Assembly: GCA_026826555.1 (NCBI GenBank)
Contig: JAKSZT010054583.1
Coordinates: forward strand, 2,101,590-2,165,589
DNA from: Tolypeutes matacus
Taxonomy: Eukaryota; Chordata; Mammalia; Cingulata; Chlamyphoridae
Direction: 5' to 3'
DNA length: 64,000 nt
Positions within the stretch are counted from its first letter, which is position 1. Each line of letters begins with the position of its first letter. The translations under genes were made by a program, and so were the position numbers. Shown one piece after another: positions 1 to 10,864 of this stretch. The notes beneath the pieces are model-generated. The model was not told where the DNA came from, searched no databases, and saw only the letters and a list, made by a program, of their open reading frames with translations.

Positions 1-904
1 ATGCTCTCTTGTTCTATTGTGTTTTGAACATAAACGTGGGAGTACAAAGGTCCAAACTCCAGCAGCCATTTTGCTATCATGTGAAGCTTGAATATGAAGA
101 AAGCTTGAAAGAGGACAGAAGTGAGAGATGGGGAAAGAGCAGGATCTGGTGGCATGGTTTGAGCCCCTGGATCAAACCCTCCCTTTAAACAAACTACTAC
201 TCAACTTTTCAGGTTAGATTAATATTTTGTTATTGTCTTTTAAGGAAGTTCACAGTTTAAGTGCCTTGCAAATTAAACAGTATTGACTGCTACTCCCCTC
301 TACCATTTAGATGCTACTTTCCCCTTTCAACTTTGCACTGCTCTATCACTTCACTTATTTATTTGATTATTTATACCTGGTATTATTCCAGAAAAAGATT
401 TAAATCCACTTACAATTATACAGTAATAACATAAGGCAAGTTAATATAATTTGAAAGTACTTATGAAAAATGAATAACAGAAATGAGACAAATTCATAAA
501 ATTTATCCCATAAAGAATGGGACACATTTTAGCTTTCAGATTGTTAGTGATCGGTGTGACAAGGGTAACGTAATTCTTACCCAATTAATAACGTATTTAA
601 GGTAAACCAATCCCATTCTTCGAAGAAGTGCAATTACTGCTGAATAAGAGAGCAGAAAGAAGCCCCTATGCCTTGGGTCCCCATGAAGAAGGCTCTAGAA
701 AAATGATGAACAACATCCTCAAGAGTACAATGTGTTTCTTAGGCTTGTTTCTCAAAGCAGCCCTCAATGCAATGAAATCCATTCTTCAGAAGAAGCAATT
801 TGTTTTGGTTCACTTGGTGACAGGTAGTTCACAAAGTGTATGACAAATACCATAAAGTGGGATAGTCCAAAGCACTCTGACAGCACATAGCAGGCTTGAG
901 CCAC
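1..904. other. AT-rich unique sequence, no gene seen
   Basis: No ORF with family similarity and no recognisable interspersed repeat. The sequence is AT-rich and looks intergenic or intronic. Confidence 0.5.
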
Positions 905-1165
905 ATGAATGATGGGGTCAGGGAAGGCATCCTGGAAGGAGTGTTATCTAAAAGATGAGTTAACCTGGGGAAGGAAGAGTGTGTGTGTGTGTGTGTGTAC
1001 TCTTATTCAAGCAATTTGGGCAGAGGGAATATCATGTGTAAAGGTCGGGAGGTAAGTGCAAATATGGTGACTCTAAGGAGCTGAAATATGTCCAGTCTGG
1101 TGTGATAGACAAGAGGAGAGTGGTGGTGCTGAAGGTTCAGATGAGTCTGGAGAGGTGGGCAGACA
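905..1165 (-). repeat. L2-like LINE fragment with (GT)10
   Basis: Wording such as 'gcagagggaatat...gtgtaaaggtcgggaggtaag' matches the reverse complement of an L2 3' region as it appears in placental genomes. A perfect (GT)10 microsatellite sits at 979-998. The assignment is from memory of the consensus, so the edges are approximate. Confidence 0.5.
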
Positions 1166-1197
1166 CTGGGTCATGAGTTAGCTTAAAAGCATAAAAG

Positions 1198-1537
1198 CAG
1201 GGAAGCGGATGTGGCTCAAGTGATTGGGCTCCTGTCTACCACATGGGAGGTCCGTGGTTTGGTTCCCGGGGCTTCCTAAAGAAGACAGCGAGCTGGCATG
1301 ATAGTTAGGCACAGCAAGCTGATGCAATAAGAGACACAAGAAGAAAAACATAACGAGAGACACAGCAAAGCAGGGAACAGAGGTGGCTCAAGTGATTAGG
1401 CGCCTCCCTCCCACATTGGAGGCCCCGGGTTCGGTTCCCAGTGTCTCCTAAAGAAACAAGGAAGATAAACAGACACAGCAAGTGCAAACAATGAGGGGGT
1501 GGGAGAAATAAATAAATAAATAAATAATCTTAAAAAA
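1198..1537 (+). mobile_element. Dimeric DAS SINE (tRNA-derived, xenarthran)
   Basis: Two tRNA-like heads in direct orientation (near 1200 and 1375), each with a 'gtggctcaagtgatt' A-box region and a 'ggtttggttccc' or 'ggttcggttccc' B-box region. An (AAAT)n stretch and an A-run follow. A 13-bp target-site duplication, aaaagcataaaag, flanks it (1185-1197 and 1538-1550), which fixes both ends and implies L1-driven retroposition. DAS SINEs are known as tRNA-Ala-derived armadillo elements; this is a dimeric form. Confidence 0.9.
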
Positions 1538-1550
1538 AAAAGCATAAAAG

Positions 1551-2149
1551 AAGGGACAGGTTTCATGGAGGAAGATGGTGAGTTCAGTTTTGTATGACAA
1601 AAGAAAGAAACTCTCAAATTGGTGAAGAAGAAGCAGCCAAAGGGACAGGAAGGAGATCAGGAGGATGTGGTGTGAATTAATACAAAAGAAGAGGGTATTT
1701 CAACAAGGGGATGGTACCTACCCTCTTCCAGTAAGTTTTAGACTCTCCAGGGCAAACTGTGTTCCATGGAGCTCTCAGAGTTGATGGAGGCCCACAGAGG
1801 GTCTGAATGGACCCCAGGAGGTTCTGCAGTTTATAGTCATTGTATAAAGATGACTGGCTAATTGGCATATCCTTCAGGCCATCCTCCAAAACAGAGTTTT
1901 CATCAGGCTTTTGTGAGTTTGTCCAGCAGTGATCTTGAAATCATTGTCCCTGGGCAATACTCAGTTATTCCAAGTTGCTAATTTAATAGTCAACTGAGCC
2001 ATCTGATCATCTCTTTTGAAAAGAGAGCCTACCAGGATACATATAAGAATTGAAGGCCATTTCCTCTCTGCTCAAAGGTGAGTGGAGGGAGGACATTTGA
2101 TCAGGATCCATTCCTTTATCACAGAAACCTTTGTAACCTTTAATTTCCT
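1551..2149. other. Unique sequence, no gene seen
   Basis: Short open frames only, none recognisable. No repeat family identified. Confidence 0.4.
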
Positions 2150-2272
2150 GTCTCCTCCACTAGCCTGCCCCTGAAGGACAGAGCCCTGCATAATTCATTG
2201 CTTTACCTCCAGTGATTGCACAGTAACTGGAAGCGAGTAGGTGCTCAATATGTATGGAATGAATAAACGGAT
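2150..2272 (+). repeat. L2 3'-end fragment
   Basis: Contains the L2 tail pattern 'ctccactag...gagtaggtgctcaatatgtatggaatgaataaa', equivalent to the consensus '...gtaggtgctcaataaatatttgttgaatgaa'. Confidence 0.7.
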
Positions 2273-3018
2273 TCTGGGACCTCAGTGGCCAGCTGGTGGG
2301 GAGGAGACAGTGGGCTGGAGGCAGATAGGGCTGCTTGCCCCTTCCCTGAGGGGATCCAGCTGAGGCTAGTGGGACTCAACAGTCTGAAGGAGCTCAGCAG
2401 CAGGCATTTGGGCGGTAGGCACAGCCGTAGATGGCGAGGCAGTGGGCTAATGGAAACAGCAACGAGGAGTTTAGGAGTTGGGTCTAACCCCCGGGAAGAG
2501 AGATAATCAGGGAGTCAGATTTCACCAGAGGAGCTAAGGTTCAAGTGTGACCCTGAGTCCCAGTGGCCAAATGAGGAAGCAGGATGAACTCCAACTGTGT
2601 CTAGACATGATGGGGACACAGCTGCTGGTGGGAGGAGCCTCATAGCAGACACTCAGCTTGGGGACCGAGATTAACTTAGACCTCCACCCGCAAAATGGAG
2701 GGGCTGAGCCTGGAAAACAAATTATTTTATTTCTCTTGGTTGCCTGATTTAGGCTTCCATATTTATACTTCACACACTATGGATTTCACATACCTGTGAA
2801 TTTGAGAAAGAGACAGAAAGAGGTAAAATATGTCCTTTTTGCTCACAGCTATTAGCCCTAGCTATTTTATTTCAGAGCTATTTTATTTCAGATCTTCTTT
2901 GTATGACGCAGAGACCCACAAGACTAATTTATGCACTTTGGCAGCTTATAAAATCTTTAGAGAGTGACACGATAGCTTCTTAGGTCCTTTCTGGTAAAAT
3001 TCTGAGTGAATTGGTGCA
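2273..3018. other. Unique sequence, no gene seen
   Basis: Includes a GC-richer stretch (2280-2530) without recognisable coding similarity. A short direct repeat 'agctattttatttcag' occurs near 2870 and 2883. Confidence 0.4.
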
Positions 3019-3150
3019 TCTCTTCTCTTCTCTTCTCTTCTCTTCTCTTCTCTTCTCTTCTCTTCTCTACTCTTCTTTTCCTTCTCTTCTCTTCTCTTCC
3101 TTCTCTTCTCTTTTTCTTTTTTTCTTTTCCTTTTTTTTTTTTTTTTTTTT
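3019..3150 (+). repeat. Homopyrimidine (TCTTC)n array ending in T20
   Basis: A nearly pure (TCTTC)n run is followed by interrupted C/T sequence and then T20 at 3131-3150. The tract is about 130 bases of almost pure pyrimidine with mirror symmetry. Antisense and sense ORFs over it are compositional artefacts. Confidence 0.95.
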
Positions 3151-3786
3151 AACATCTAAAAGGAACTCTCAAACTGTAGTCACTAAAGGAAGCCTAAAAT
3201 CAGCTCTCTGTCTCTCAAACTTTTTAGATCTTAGATTTTACTACATATGCTCTCCTTTCTATAAAAGTAGCAATATCTGCTTCAGAATGTTGCTTATTCT
3301 GCTACTTTTGGCCCTAGGCTTGAAGATCTTCTATAGATAGTGCATAACGTTCCATAAATATCTTCAAGTATGACCTCCAATGTCTGAATTAGCTTCCCCC
3401 CACCCTCCAACCAGTGCTGCTGCTGGGGCAGAACTTTGCAGATGTCTGAGTTTAAATAATTGCACAGCTCTTAGCCACACTCCTACCCCCACCCAAACTC
3501 CTACTCTGAGTCCAGGATTTGTGGAGCATTAAAATAAAACAAGGCTTGACAACCACAAGAAAAAAAAATTACATGCTCAATAATGTGGTTATAGGCCATC
3601 AGTTAAAAAAAAAAAAAAAGAAAAACTTTCAAATAGAGATTGCTAGAATTACAGTCCATTATTTCCGGAGTTAAAGATGAAGAGAGGGAATCTGGAATGG
3701 TGGCTACGTGCCATTTCATGAGTAGAGAGAAAAGGAGACTCTTGACTTTGCTCATCAGCTCTGAAAATCCAGATAAGGTGGTCAAA
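3151..3786. other. Unique sequence, no gene seen
   Basis: No recognised repeat apart from short A-runs near 3560 and 3606. The small ORF that starts at 3640 runs into the LTR at 3787 and has no family similarity. Confidence 0.4.
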
Positions 3787-4242
3787 TGTCAGGAACTGTG
3801 TCCTCCAGAAGAATGTGTTCAAATCCTAACCCCCAGGCCTGTGAATGTGACTTTATTTAATAGGGTCTTTGAAGATGTGATTGAAATGTGATAAAATGAG
3901 GTTATACTGGAATAGAGTGGGCCCTAAAACAATAGGACTGGTGTCCACATAAAAGGGGGAGAGACAGAGTAGAAAAACGCAGGCGGGGAGTCCCTGTGAA
4001 GATGTAAGGGGCAGAGACTGCAGGGAGGCACTACAAGCCAGGCATACCAAGGACTTCCAGCAAACACTGCAAAACTAGAAGAGGCAAGCGAGGATTCTCC
4101 TCTCTAGGTTTCAGAGGGCACGGCTCTGCTGACACCTGGATTTCCGACTTTCGGTCTCCAAAAGTGAGAGCCAATAAATACACTGTTTTAAACCATCTAG
4201 TTTGTGGTGCTTTGTTAGGGCATTATGGCAGTCCTAGGAAGC
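3787..4242 (+). mobile_element. MLT1-type (ERVL-MaLR) solo LTR
   Basis: Collinear with the MLT1A-like consensus I know. It has 'aaatcctaacccccaggcc', 'gtgactttatttaatagggtct', 'tggactggtgtcc-cataaaa', 'ctacaagccaggcataccaagga', then 'gagccaataaatacactgttttaa' with the polyadenylation signal, and a 'tttgtggtgctttgttagggcattatggcagtcctaggaa' type end. No internal region follows, so it is a solo LTR. Exact ends are uncertain by a few bases. Confidence 0.85.
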
Positions 4243-4769
4243 ACTCCATCTTGAGGCCCTGGGATTTGGCTCCTGGGCCTGTCCCCTCCCACCAGGATGT
4301 GGTTTTCTCGTTAGCAAGAGTCATCGATGGGCCCAGAAATTGGCCTTTTATGTTACTGTGCTGACCACAAGACTGAAACACATTCTCGTCTACATTAGTG
4401 TCCTAAAGCATTAGCAAAATAATGTGTCACTCATAATGTGATTGAGCAAAATGTATAAAGGAAATTAGTTTTCTAAGTCCATTAGGTTAAAAGGAAAATG
4501 GGAAGCTGAAAGAATGATAAAATAGCAATATTTTAATTTTCAGGATTAGTTATCTGACAGTGAATTTCTCTTTTAATTTAGCTCCCTGCCATCTAAACTA
4601 GTGAAGTTTAAGGGGACTTACAGAGAGTGGAGGAAATTGGGGTGACCCTCAAATCAACACACTAATCCTTTTCATAAAGTTTCAGAGTTACAACCAACAC
4701 TTGTTAAAAAGCCCTATTTCCATGACTAAAGCAGAATAATTCAATATGGGAACAGGATTCCCCACCCCA
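4243..4769. other. Unique AT-rich sequence
   Basis: No gene or repeat recognised. Confidence 0.4.
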
Positions 4770-4987
4770 GACCTAAAGAAAGAAAGAAGGAAAAAAGGAA
4801 AGAAGGAAGGAGGGGAGGGAGAGAGGGAGGGAAGGAAGGAAGGAAGGAAGGAGGGAGGGAGGGAGGGAGGGAAGGAAGGAAGGAAGGAAGGAAGGAAGGA
4901 AGGAAGGAAGGAAGGANNNNNNNNNNGGAAGGAAGGAAGGAAGGAAGGAAGGAAGGAAGGAAGGAAGGAAGGAAGGAAGGAAGGAAA
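4770..4987 (+). repeat. (GGAA)n / (GGGA)n purine microsatellite with assembly gap
   Basis: Imperfect GAAAGAAGG gives way to GGGA and then long uninterrupted GGAA runs on both sides of an N block. The track continues identically across the gap, so the true length is unknown. ORFs in both strands here (Lys/Glu/Gly-rich or Pro/Ser/Phe-rich) are pure repeat translation. Confidence 0.97.
4917..4926. other. Assembly gap (10 N)
   Basis: Ten consecutive N inside the GGAA array. The round size suggests a placeholder, so real repeat units may be missing. Confidence 0.98.
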
Positions 4988-5859
4988 AAGAAAGCAGAGA
5001 TAAGGAACCAAAAATGATGTCAAAGCATCAGGAATAAATTTTCCCCAAATGAATGACCAGAGACGATGAGATCCCAGCTCGAGTCCTAGCACTTAAACTC
5101 TGACTAGTGCTGACTAAGTTGAATAAATCTTGTCCAATCCAAAAAGAAACTTGCGTGTAAGCAGCAATAGCACCTTTACTATCTGGTTAACTAGGTTCAA
5201 AATAGGCAGGCAATTCTGTCAGCAGGGCCTGAGAGAAATGTGAATAAAGTAGGATGTTTATATCTTTGCTCGTTGATTCACTCTGCAAGAATCAGCAGAG
5301 GTGTGTGGGTGATAAGCGTAAGGAGGAAAAGGAGGAGAAGGGAGGGGCAGCTCTCAAAACACAGCCAAAGGAAATGAAGTTCTTGTCACAACTACTGCAG
5401 GAATATATTGATACTATTTTTTCCCCACAGTTGAGGCGGATGCTGCTGTCAGGGGGAGCGCTTGGCAGGAGCAAAGTTGTTGAACACATATCTAAGTCAT
5501 ACGATTTTTCCAAGTGCAAGGTATTTATGCCCCTTAACGGTGACTTCTGGCACTCGGTAAGTTGCTGTTATTGTTATTATTATCATATTATTTTTATTAG
5601 GGTCGTGAGGTTAGTATTGGAGGATTACGTTTTCTTCTCACTTTTTAAATTACATGTTGAAATCTATTTAAAGAATGTCTCCCCAGAAACCGTAGATCCT
5701 TTCCTTCACTAATTTATGAGCATCATAAGGATGGGGAAGCTAGCTGTGTCAATGTCAGTATTTCAGTGGTTCATTTGCTCCTTAATCTGTTCTGAGTGAG
5801 GTTTGCTAGCATATCAGCTATGTGGTGTCTGAATTTTTAATCATCTCTACCCTTCTCCT
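4988..5859. other. Unique sequence; open frame at 5254-5712 not recognised
   Basis: A 152-codon open frame spans 5254-5712 on plus. It has no family signature, no nearby splice or promoter evidence, and ends in AT-rich low-complexity sequence, so I treat it as chance. Confidence 0.4.
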
Positions 5860-6030
5860 GGCACATGTGCTGTTATAATATTTGCCATTTTTCTATGTGT
5901 TTTAAAGCCCCAATTAGATTGCTGACACTTTGAGTGCAGGGGCCATTTCCTAGGCTTCTTTATATCCATCACATTAGACTTACCACATGCACATAATCCG
6001 AATGCAATAAATATTTGTTGATTACTCTGA
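5860..6030 (+). repeat. L2 3'-end fragment
   Basis: Pattern 'ttgagtgcaggggccatttcct...gaatgcaataaatatttgttgatta' is a diverged L2 tail. The U1 retrocopy inserted about 30 bases downstream. Confidence 0.65.
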
Positions 6031-6070
6031 GGCTTATTAATTGTATAATTCCACATCCTCAATATGCACT

Positions 6071-6238
6071 TTTTTTTTTTATAGGGGAGAGCATGAACAC
6101 AGTTCCCCACTACCACAAATTATGCAGTCGAGTTGCCCACATTTGGAGAAATTGCAGGGGTCAGCACATCTGGAGTGCAATGGATAAGCCTCGCCCTGAG
6201 AAAACCACCTCCGTGATCATGCTATCTCCCCTGCCCTA
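6071..6238 (-). pseudogene. RNU1: U1 snRNA retropseudogene, 5'-truncated, polyadenylated
   Basis: Read on the minus strand, 6238 to 6082 follows U1 snRNA from about nucleotide 11 to its 3' end with few changes. Diagnostic stretches include 'gaggcttatccattgcactcc', 'tgctgacccctgcaatttc', 'aactcgactgcataatttgtgg' and the final stem-loop. The first ten nucleotides, which contain the sequence that pairs with 5' splice sites, are missing. The U1 3' end is followed on the minus strand by ten A (T10 at 6071-6080 on plus). A 9-bp duplication, tcaatatgc, flanks the copy (6059-6067 and 6239-6247). U1 is normally not polyadenylated, so the tail plus duplication point to L1-mediated retroposition. It lacks the snRNA promoter elements and could not act in splicing. 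Confidence 0.95.
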
Positions 6239-6299
6239 TCAATATGCTCTTACAAGAAATCCTAGTTTTCAGATTTCGAAGAGCCATGGGAAACTGTTG

Positions 6300-6400
6300 G
6301 TCCAGATCTCTCGTTTTATAGAGAAGGAAACTGAGAACAAAGATCAAATGCACTCACTGTCTCATAGCATAGTGGGGATTGGAACTGAGCAGCCAGACTT
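6300..6400 (-). repeat. MIR fragment
   Basis: Contains 'cgttttatagagaaggaaactgag...' and 'gtggggattggaactgagcagcc', corresponding to the MIR core 'attttacagatgaggaaactgag'. Orientation is minus relative to the tRNA-like head. Confidence 0.65.
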
Positions 6401-6889
6401 CTACTTTTTCCTTTTATCCCTTCACAGTTGGAGGAGCTGGTGTCATTAAGTAAAGTTCAAGAGACTAGAGACAAGGTGGTAAAATGAATTCAGGGCATAC
6501 CATGGACTGGTAAGTCATGCTTCTCCAGATGTGGGGATAATAACGATTATATAAGTATAACCCAATTTGTTCCACATGTACTGAAGGCAAATAGGAACAC
6601 TCACCTGCCTTTATGCAGAGAAAGGAGAATGTTCCACAAAGTAGAAGCTACCAGGCATGTGCCTAGATATAAGGACAGAGACAAGGCAGCACCGTGTATG
6701 TCTGTTCATTCCTTATCCACAGCCTTTGTTGCATGGTTTTCTATAAAGGTTATTTTTAAGTAGCTATTTCTGGGCCCCTAGCCATGAGGGAAACTTTCTT
6801 TTCTTTGACTATAATCCAGAGGACGTTTTTTCCCTCCCTATTTGCCTCCCAATTCTCTCTCTTCTCTCTTTCCCTCCCTTTTTTCCTTC
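6401..6889. other. Unique sequence
   Basis: No gene or repeat recognised; pyrimidine-rich stretch at 6835-6890. Confidence 0.4.
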
Positions 6890-7400
6890 TAAGATCATGT
6901 AGTGATGACCTACTATATGCCAAGTATAATGATAGGTAGACAACAGGGAGATAAATATGAAAAAGACAGCCATCTTGCTCTAGAGAAACTCACAGTTTTA
7001 TTCGGAGGATGGATATTATTAAATATTCACGCAACAGTGAGATGAATGTTCAAAGAGGCATCTCCAAAGTGTTAATGGGAGCACAAATGAAGCAGCAGCT
7101 AATGACATTTTGAGGCAAGGCATGTGTTTTCTGAGAAAGTGTTCTTGAATCTTTATGGAAGAGTTGTTGGAGACAGGTGGATTGGGTGGAAGAAAAAGAT
7201 GCTCCAGAAGGAGGGAGCAGCATGTTCAGATACATAAAAACACGAGAGGAGATGGCATCTGGGTTTAGGAACTCAGAATTTGTTTGGCATGGTAGAGAAT
7301 TGGGAGTGTGTGAACAGGAGCTGAAAGGTGAGGCTGGAAAGTAGAAATCTAAAGGTCACGTGCCATGCTTGGGCGTTTGTATTATAGTTTATGGTGACGG
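6890..7400 (-). repeat. L2 fragment(s)
   Basis: 'gacctactatatgccaagtataatgataggtag' followed by 'gagaaactcacag' is the reverse complement of the L2 3' end. Sequence to about 7400 ('gaagggagcagcatgttcag...gggagtgtgtgaacaggagctg') resembles the upstream L2 body. Highly diverged; borders approximate. Confidence 0.55.
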
Positions 7401-8109
7401 GAAGGAAATTGCCAGCAGAGCAGAAACTGACTATGCTAATGTCCTTGTCCTCAAAGTAACTCAAGTTACTGAATATAAATAGTATTGCTAAGGAAAAAAA
7501 GTATATCTAGGCTCACGTTATTTTCCTGAAAAGATGAAAATTAGCTTTTGGAGATACCTTTTGCATTTGCAGTTGTTAGGTTTCGCCAAGTGGTATGAAA
7601 CAGTACTTTTTGGAATCAAATAATATTTCACATAGATTTAAAATGTATTTTTAATGTTAGCAGGAAGAGAAATGGACTGGGAATGATGGGTCCACATCTG
7701 CCATTAACAGAGTATGGCCTCGTCTTCCTCATTCATCAGGTAAGGGAATGGGAACAGGAGGTTTCCAAGGATCTTTCATTGCTAGGATTGGGGTGTTTGA
7801 CCTTGTGTATGTGTGTTTGTGCATGTGTCTATTTGTATATATATATATCTAGTCTAATTTTGCAAAGGCTATGAGGCAATTTACAATAAAATGCCCTGAT
7901 ATACCATGGTCCAAACCTTTAATCTAGATTAGAAAACAAAAGTCAAGTAGTAAAGGGTGGAGATGGATGCAATAGAATTGCTAACTTTAAATTTTGCAAA
8001 ACAAGGGTATTATAAAAATAACAATGCAAAACAATATAGTTGATTTTCACCAAAAAATGGGAAGGGCATACTGTCAGAATAAAGGAGAGTCTTATGAGTT
8101 GCCATCATG
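7401..8109. other. Unique AT-rich sequence
   Basis: Short (TA)n near 7838. No gene or repeat recognised. Confidence 0.4.
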
Positions 8110-8265
8110 CCATCTTACATAAATTTTATTAACTCTTTGGATAGGTAATACATGCATACGTTGCACAGTTCAAAGGTAAAAGGTGTATGCAATGAAAAGC
8201 ACGTCTCCCTCTCATTTTTCCTCTTGCCACCCAGTCTTCCTCCCCAGGTGCTGTAGTTTTTAGTT
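8110..8265. repeat. Possible ancient L1 3'-UTR-like fragment
   Basis: 'ggtaatacatgcatacgttgcacagttcaaaggta...gcaatgaaaagcacgtctccctctcat...cacccagtcttcctccccaggtg' recalls the 'aaaagtctccctcccacc' tract of old mammalian L1M 3' ends. This is pattern memory only. Confidence 0.35.
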
Positions 8266-9632
8266 GTTAAGATAAGGTGGGAAATAAGACAAGTTGCAAA
8301 ATCCTCAAGGACCAAGGGGCTATCACAAAAGAAAGGGCCTTTTTTTTCCTTTTGTTTTTTGTTTTTTTGAAGGCAGGAGGATCTTAAGCTCCTAAAGAAA
8401 ATTTTCAAAGGATATTTACACAAAGGCCATTGAGTTAAGGTAATGAACAATAAACTCAGTAGTATTTATGGACAATGTAGGGGAACTTCTCATTTCTGAG
8501 CTCTTCATCTGTTAATTTCAAGACATATACTTAGTCAAGTCCCTCAAATCCTGTCCCATTAAAAAAAGAAGAGAATACTCTTTGGCCCAGAGTATTTTGA
8601 GGGAGGAGATGACCTAAAACCCTTTTTATTTCTGCCCTAGAGGAATTTTAATTTAACTCCCAAATCATGTTTCATTTTGAATAGGACTATGATCTGACTT
8701 GTCTTCCAAGATAATTCAGCCCCAAAATGAAGCCCTGGATAACTGAATGGGGAAATCTTTTGGGTAAAATTGTTCAGTGTTATCCATTTACAAGTGACAG
8801 TTCATCTGACAAAGGAGCCGAGTTTGGGTTGATACAACTACTTTTGGAGACCCATCCTGGAATATGAAATTAGCCTAAAAAAAATCCTTATCTTCTGTTG
8901 GCCAAAGTAGGTTAGCCTAGATTTGGAGCTGTACCAAATATTTCAGGTACAAGTTACAGTACAAGGAAGATTAGGCTTGACTCCCAAATCCTAAATGTGC
9001 CACTAAAAGTGGTTAGTCAGAAAGCCAATCCTGCCTATTCTGATTCTCAGAATAGTAACAAAATAAAAGTTGTAAAGAAACATTAAAGCCTTGGATCAAT
9101 GTATGTCATGCAGTTTGGCCATAAATCATTGCCCGCAGAAAGAAGTACTGACACCAAATCAATAATGGCCAGAAAAATTAAATTTGTCATTAAGTAAAAC
9201 AGAAAACCATGGTTAGGCAGTTCAACCTAAAACCAGTCTGCCTTCAGAGGGATATAATAGACTGTGAGACCGAGGTCCTGAAATTTGTTGACAAGAAAGT
9301 TGCTGGTATAGAATTCTGAGGGAATGAGAGAAGGCAAACTGGGTATATCTTATTTTTGTTTGTAAATGGTCTTGGATCCACCTCTTTAATGGAAATACAG
9401 ATTTCTACAAAATCAGGGATGTTAATTAGAGTAGAAGTTAGAGAGCCCCGAGGGGCAGATCTTCCTTCAGGTCCTTCTTTATCTCAAGACATCTCTTAGG
9501 GAATGTTCTGGAGTCTGAAAAACAGAAGCCCATGTCCTAAAGCTGAAATAGCAGAACTAAACATTTAAGGGGATCAGTTCCCCACACTGCTTACCTGTCC
9601 CAAGTAACAAGGAAGCAAGCATGCCGTGCTGC
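8266..9632. other. No gene or repeat assigned
   Basis: About 1.4 kb with moderate GC and no long open frame. Nothing recognised on either strand. It may be an old, unclassified repeat, but I cannot support a family. Confidence 0.35.
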
Positions 9633-9818
9633 CTGGCCACCTCCTGGCCACCCCCTGGCCAACGCCTGGCCGCCCCCTGGCCAGTGCCTGGCCAGTGCCT
9701 GGCCACCGCCTGGCCACCTCCTGGCCACCCCCTGGCCGCCGCCTGGCCGCCTCCTGGCTAGTGCCTGGCCACTGCCTGGCCATCTACTGGCCACACCTGG
9801 CCACCGCCTGGCCACCTG
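9633..9818 (+). repeat. 11-bp GC-rich minisatellite, 17 units
   Basis: Seventeen tandem copies of CTGGCCACCNC-type units: sixteen of 11 bp and one of 10 bp (9787-9796). CTGGC is invariant in every unit and the last five bases vary (acctc, acccc, aacgc, gcccc, agtgc and so on). Variants recur in blocks, for example acctc-acccc at units 1-2 and 8-9. Because 11 is not a multiple of 3, the array translates openly in several frames, which explains the overlapping ORFs; none is a real gene. Confidence 0.97.
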
Positions 9819-10864
9819 GTCCTAAGGACAGTCCTCCCTTTCACTGAGGTCTCCAGGAGGCTCTCCCTCTCCACTCCCTCCTTCTGTTCCTTTTCCTCCT
9901 CCACGTGGGAACTGGTTGTAGCTTTCTCTGAGGTGCACTAAAATTACTTTCTTGCTAATCTGCCAGCCTTTTCTTGGCTCCTTAGCAGTTCCTTCCCAGA
10001 AAAAGGGCAAAAAAGAAGGGTGGATTCTATACCAGAGAGCTCTGTTTCTATACTTAATTGATCTCCAGTTCCTAGTGGCACCCCTCTGAAGCCCACCTTG
10101 GTCTTAACCCATTTTTCAGTCAAATAGTTAATGATCTGTAAACAAATACACAGCTGCTCACAAGGGTCCATATATTAAAAATTTAAAAAAAGCCCTGAGC
10201 TGAATCTTTTGTAGAGCAAAGCAATTTTTTTTTGCGTGTGTGTGTGATGCAGAATGCTTCCCCTAATTTATCTGTTTTATAGGTTAGTGCACTCGAGCAT
10301 TCTCTAATCATAAACATAACATTGTCGTTACAGTCCAAGAAGAATGCTGATGAGATTTCCAGGTAAATTCAGATGAAATGGGGTCTGATTTTCTTACCAT
10401 TGCAGGATGGCTGTTAAATTAACATGTCTCATTCTAACAACCCATTCTTTCCCTTTGTTCCACATTAAAGACCAACCCCTTTTTGCTTCTGAGGGAGGTG
10501 TGGGAGATTTTGCATGGAGAGCACTGAACTTGGAGAGAGTCTGAAGGAAGGAGACACCCTATCAGCTAAACAGGGAGAGAATGTAAATGCCAGAGTACAG
10601 TCTATATTTGTCTGCCCCTGGGAATTTAACTTCTGAGAATGCAATGTATGCTTGGAATGCTTTATCTTTTTTGATAAAAGTATTGTTCCACAAAGAAAAC
10701 TATTATATGAATAAACAAAAACAACGGGCCATTCTAATAGAAGGAGTGTTTTGGTCACTTCTATTTTTCTCCTGTATTGAAAGAACATATGCATTTTTTA
10801 AAAAATTGAAAAATATAGGAAAGCACAGAAATGTATTCTTTTGGTCTTTTTTGTGGATATTATA
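9819..10864. other. Unique sequence, no gene seen
   Basis: Minus-strand open frames (9822-10171) and others at 10465-10964 have no recognisable family. A short GT-rich run sits near 10236. Confidence 0.35.

Noticed and set aside
1198..1537. Functional tRNA genes suggested by A- and B-box sequences
   Set aside because: The units lack a foldable acceptor stem and anticodon arm and end in A-tails with target duplications, as SINEs do.
2946..3340. Ser/Leu/Phe-rich and Lys/Glu/Arg-rich ORFs near 3.0 kb
   Set aside because: Translation of the (TCTTC)n pyrimidine tract.
4688..5092. Long ORFs of both strands across the GGAA array
   Set aside because: They are translations of a tetranucleotide repeat and run through unresolved N bases.
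5254..5712. 152-codon ORF as a gene
   Set aside because: No family signature and low-complexity ending; probably chance.
9574..9847. Overlapping Pro/Trp/Arg-rich repeat proteins on both strands
   Set aside because: The 11-bp minisatellite is open in several frames; there is no start context, promoter or family match.
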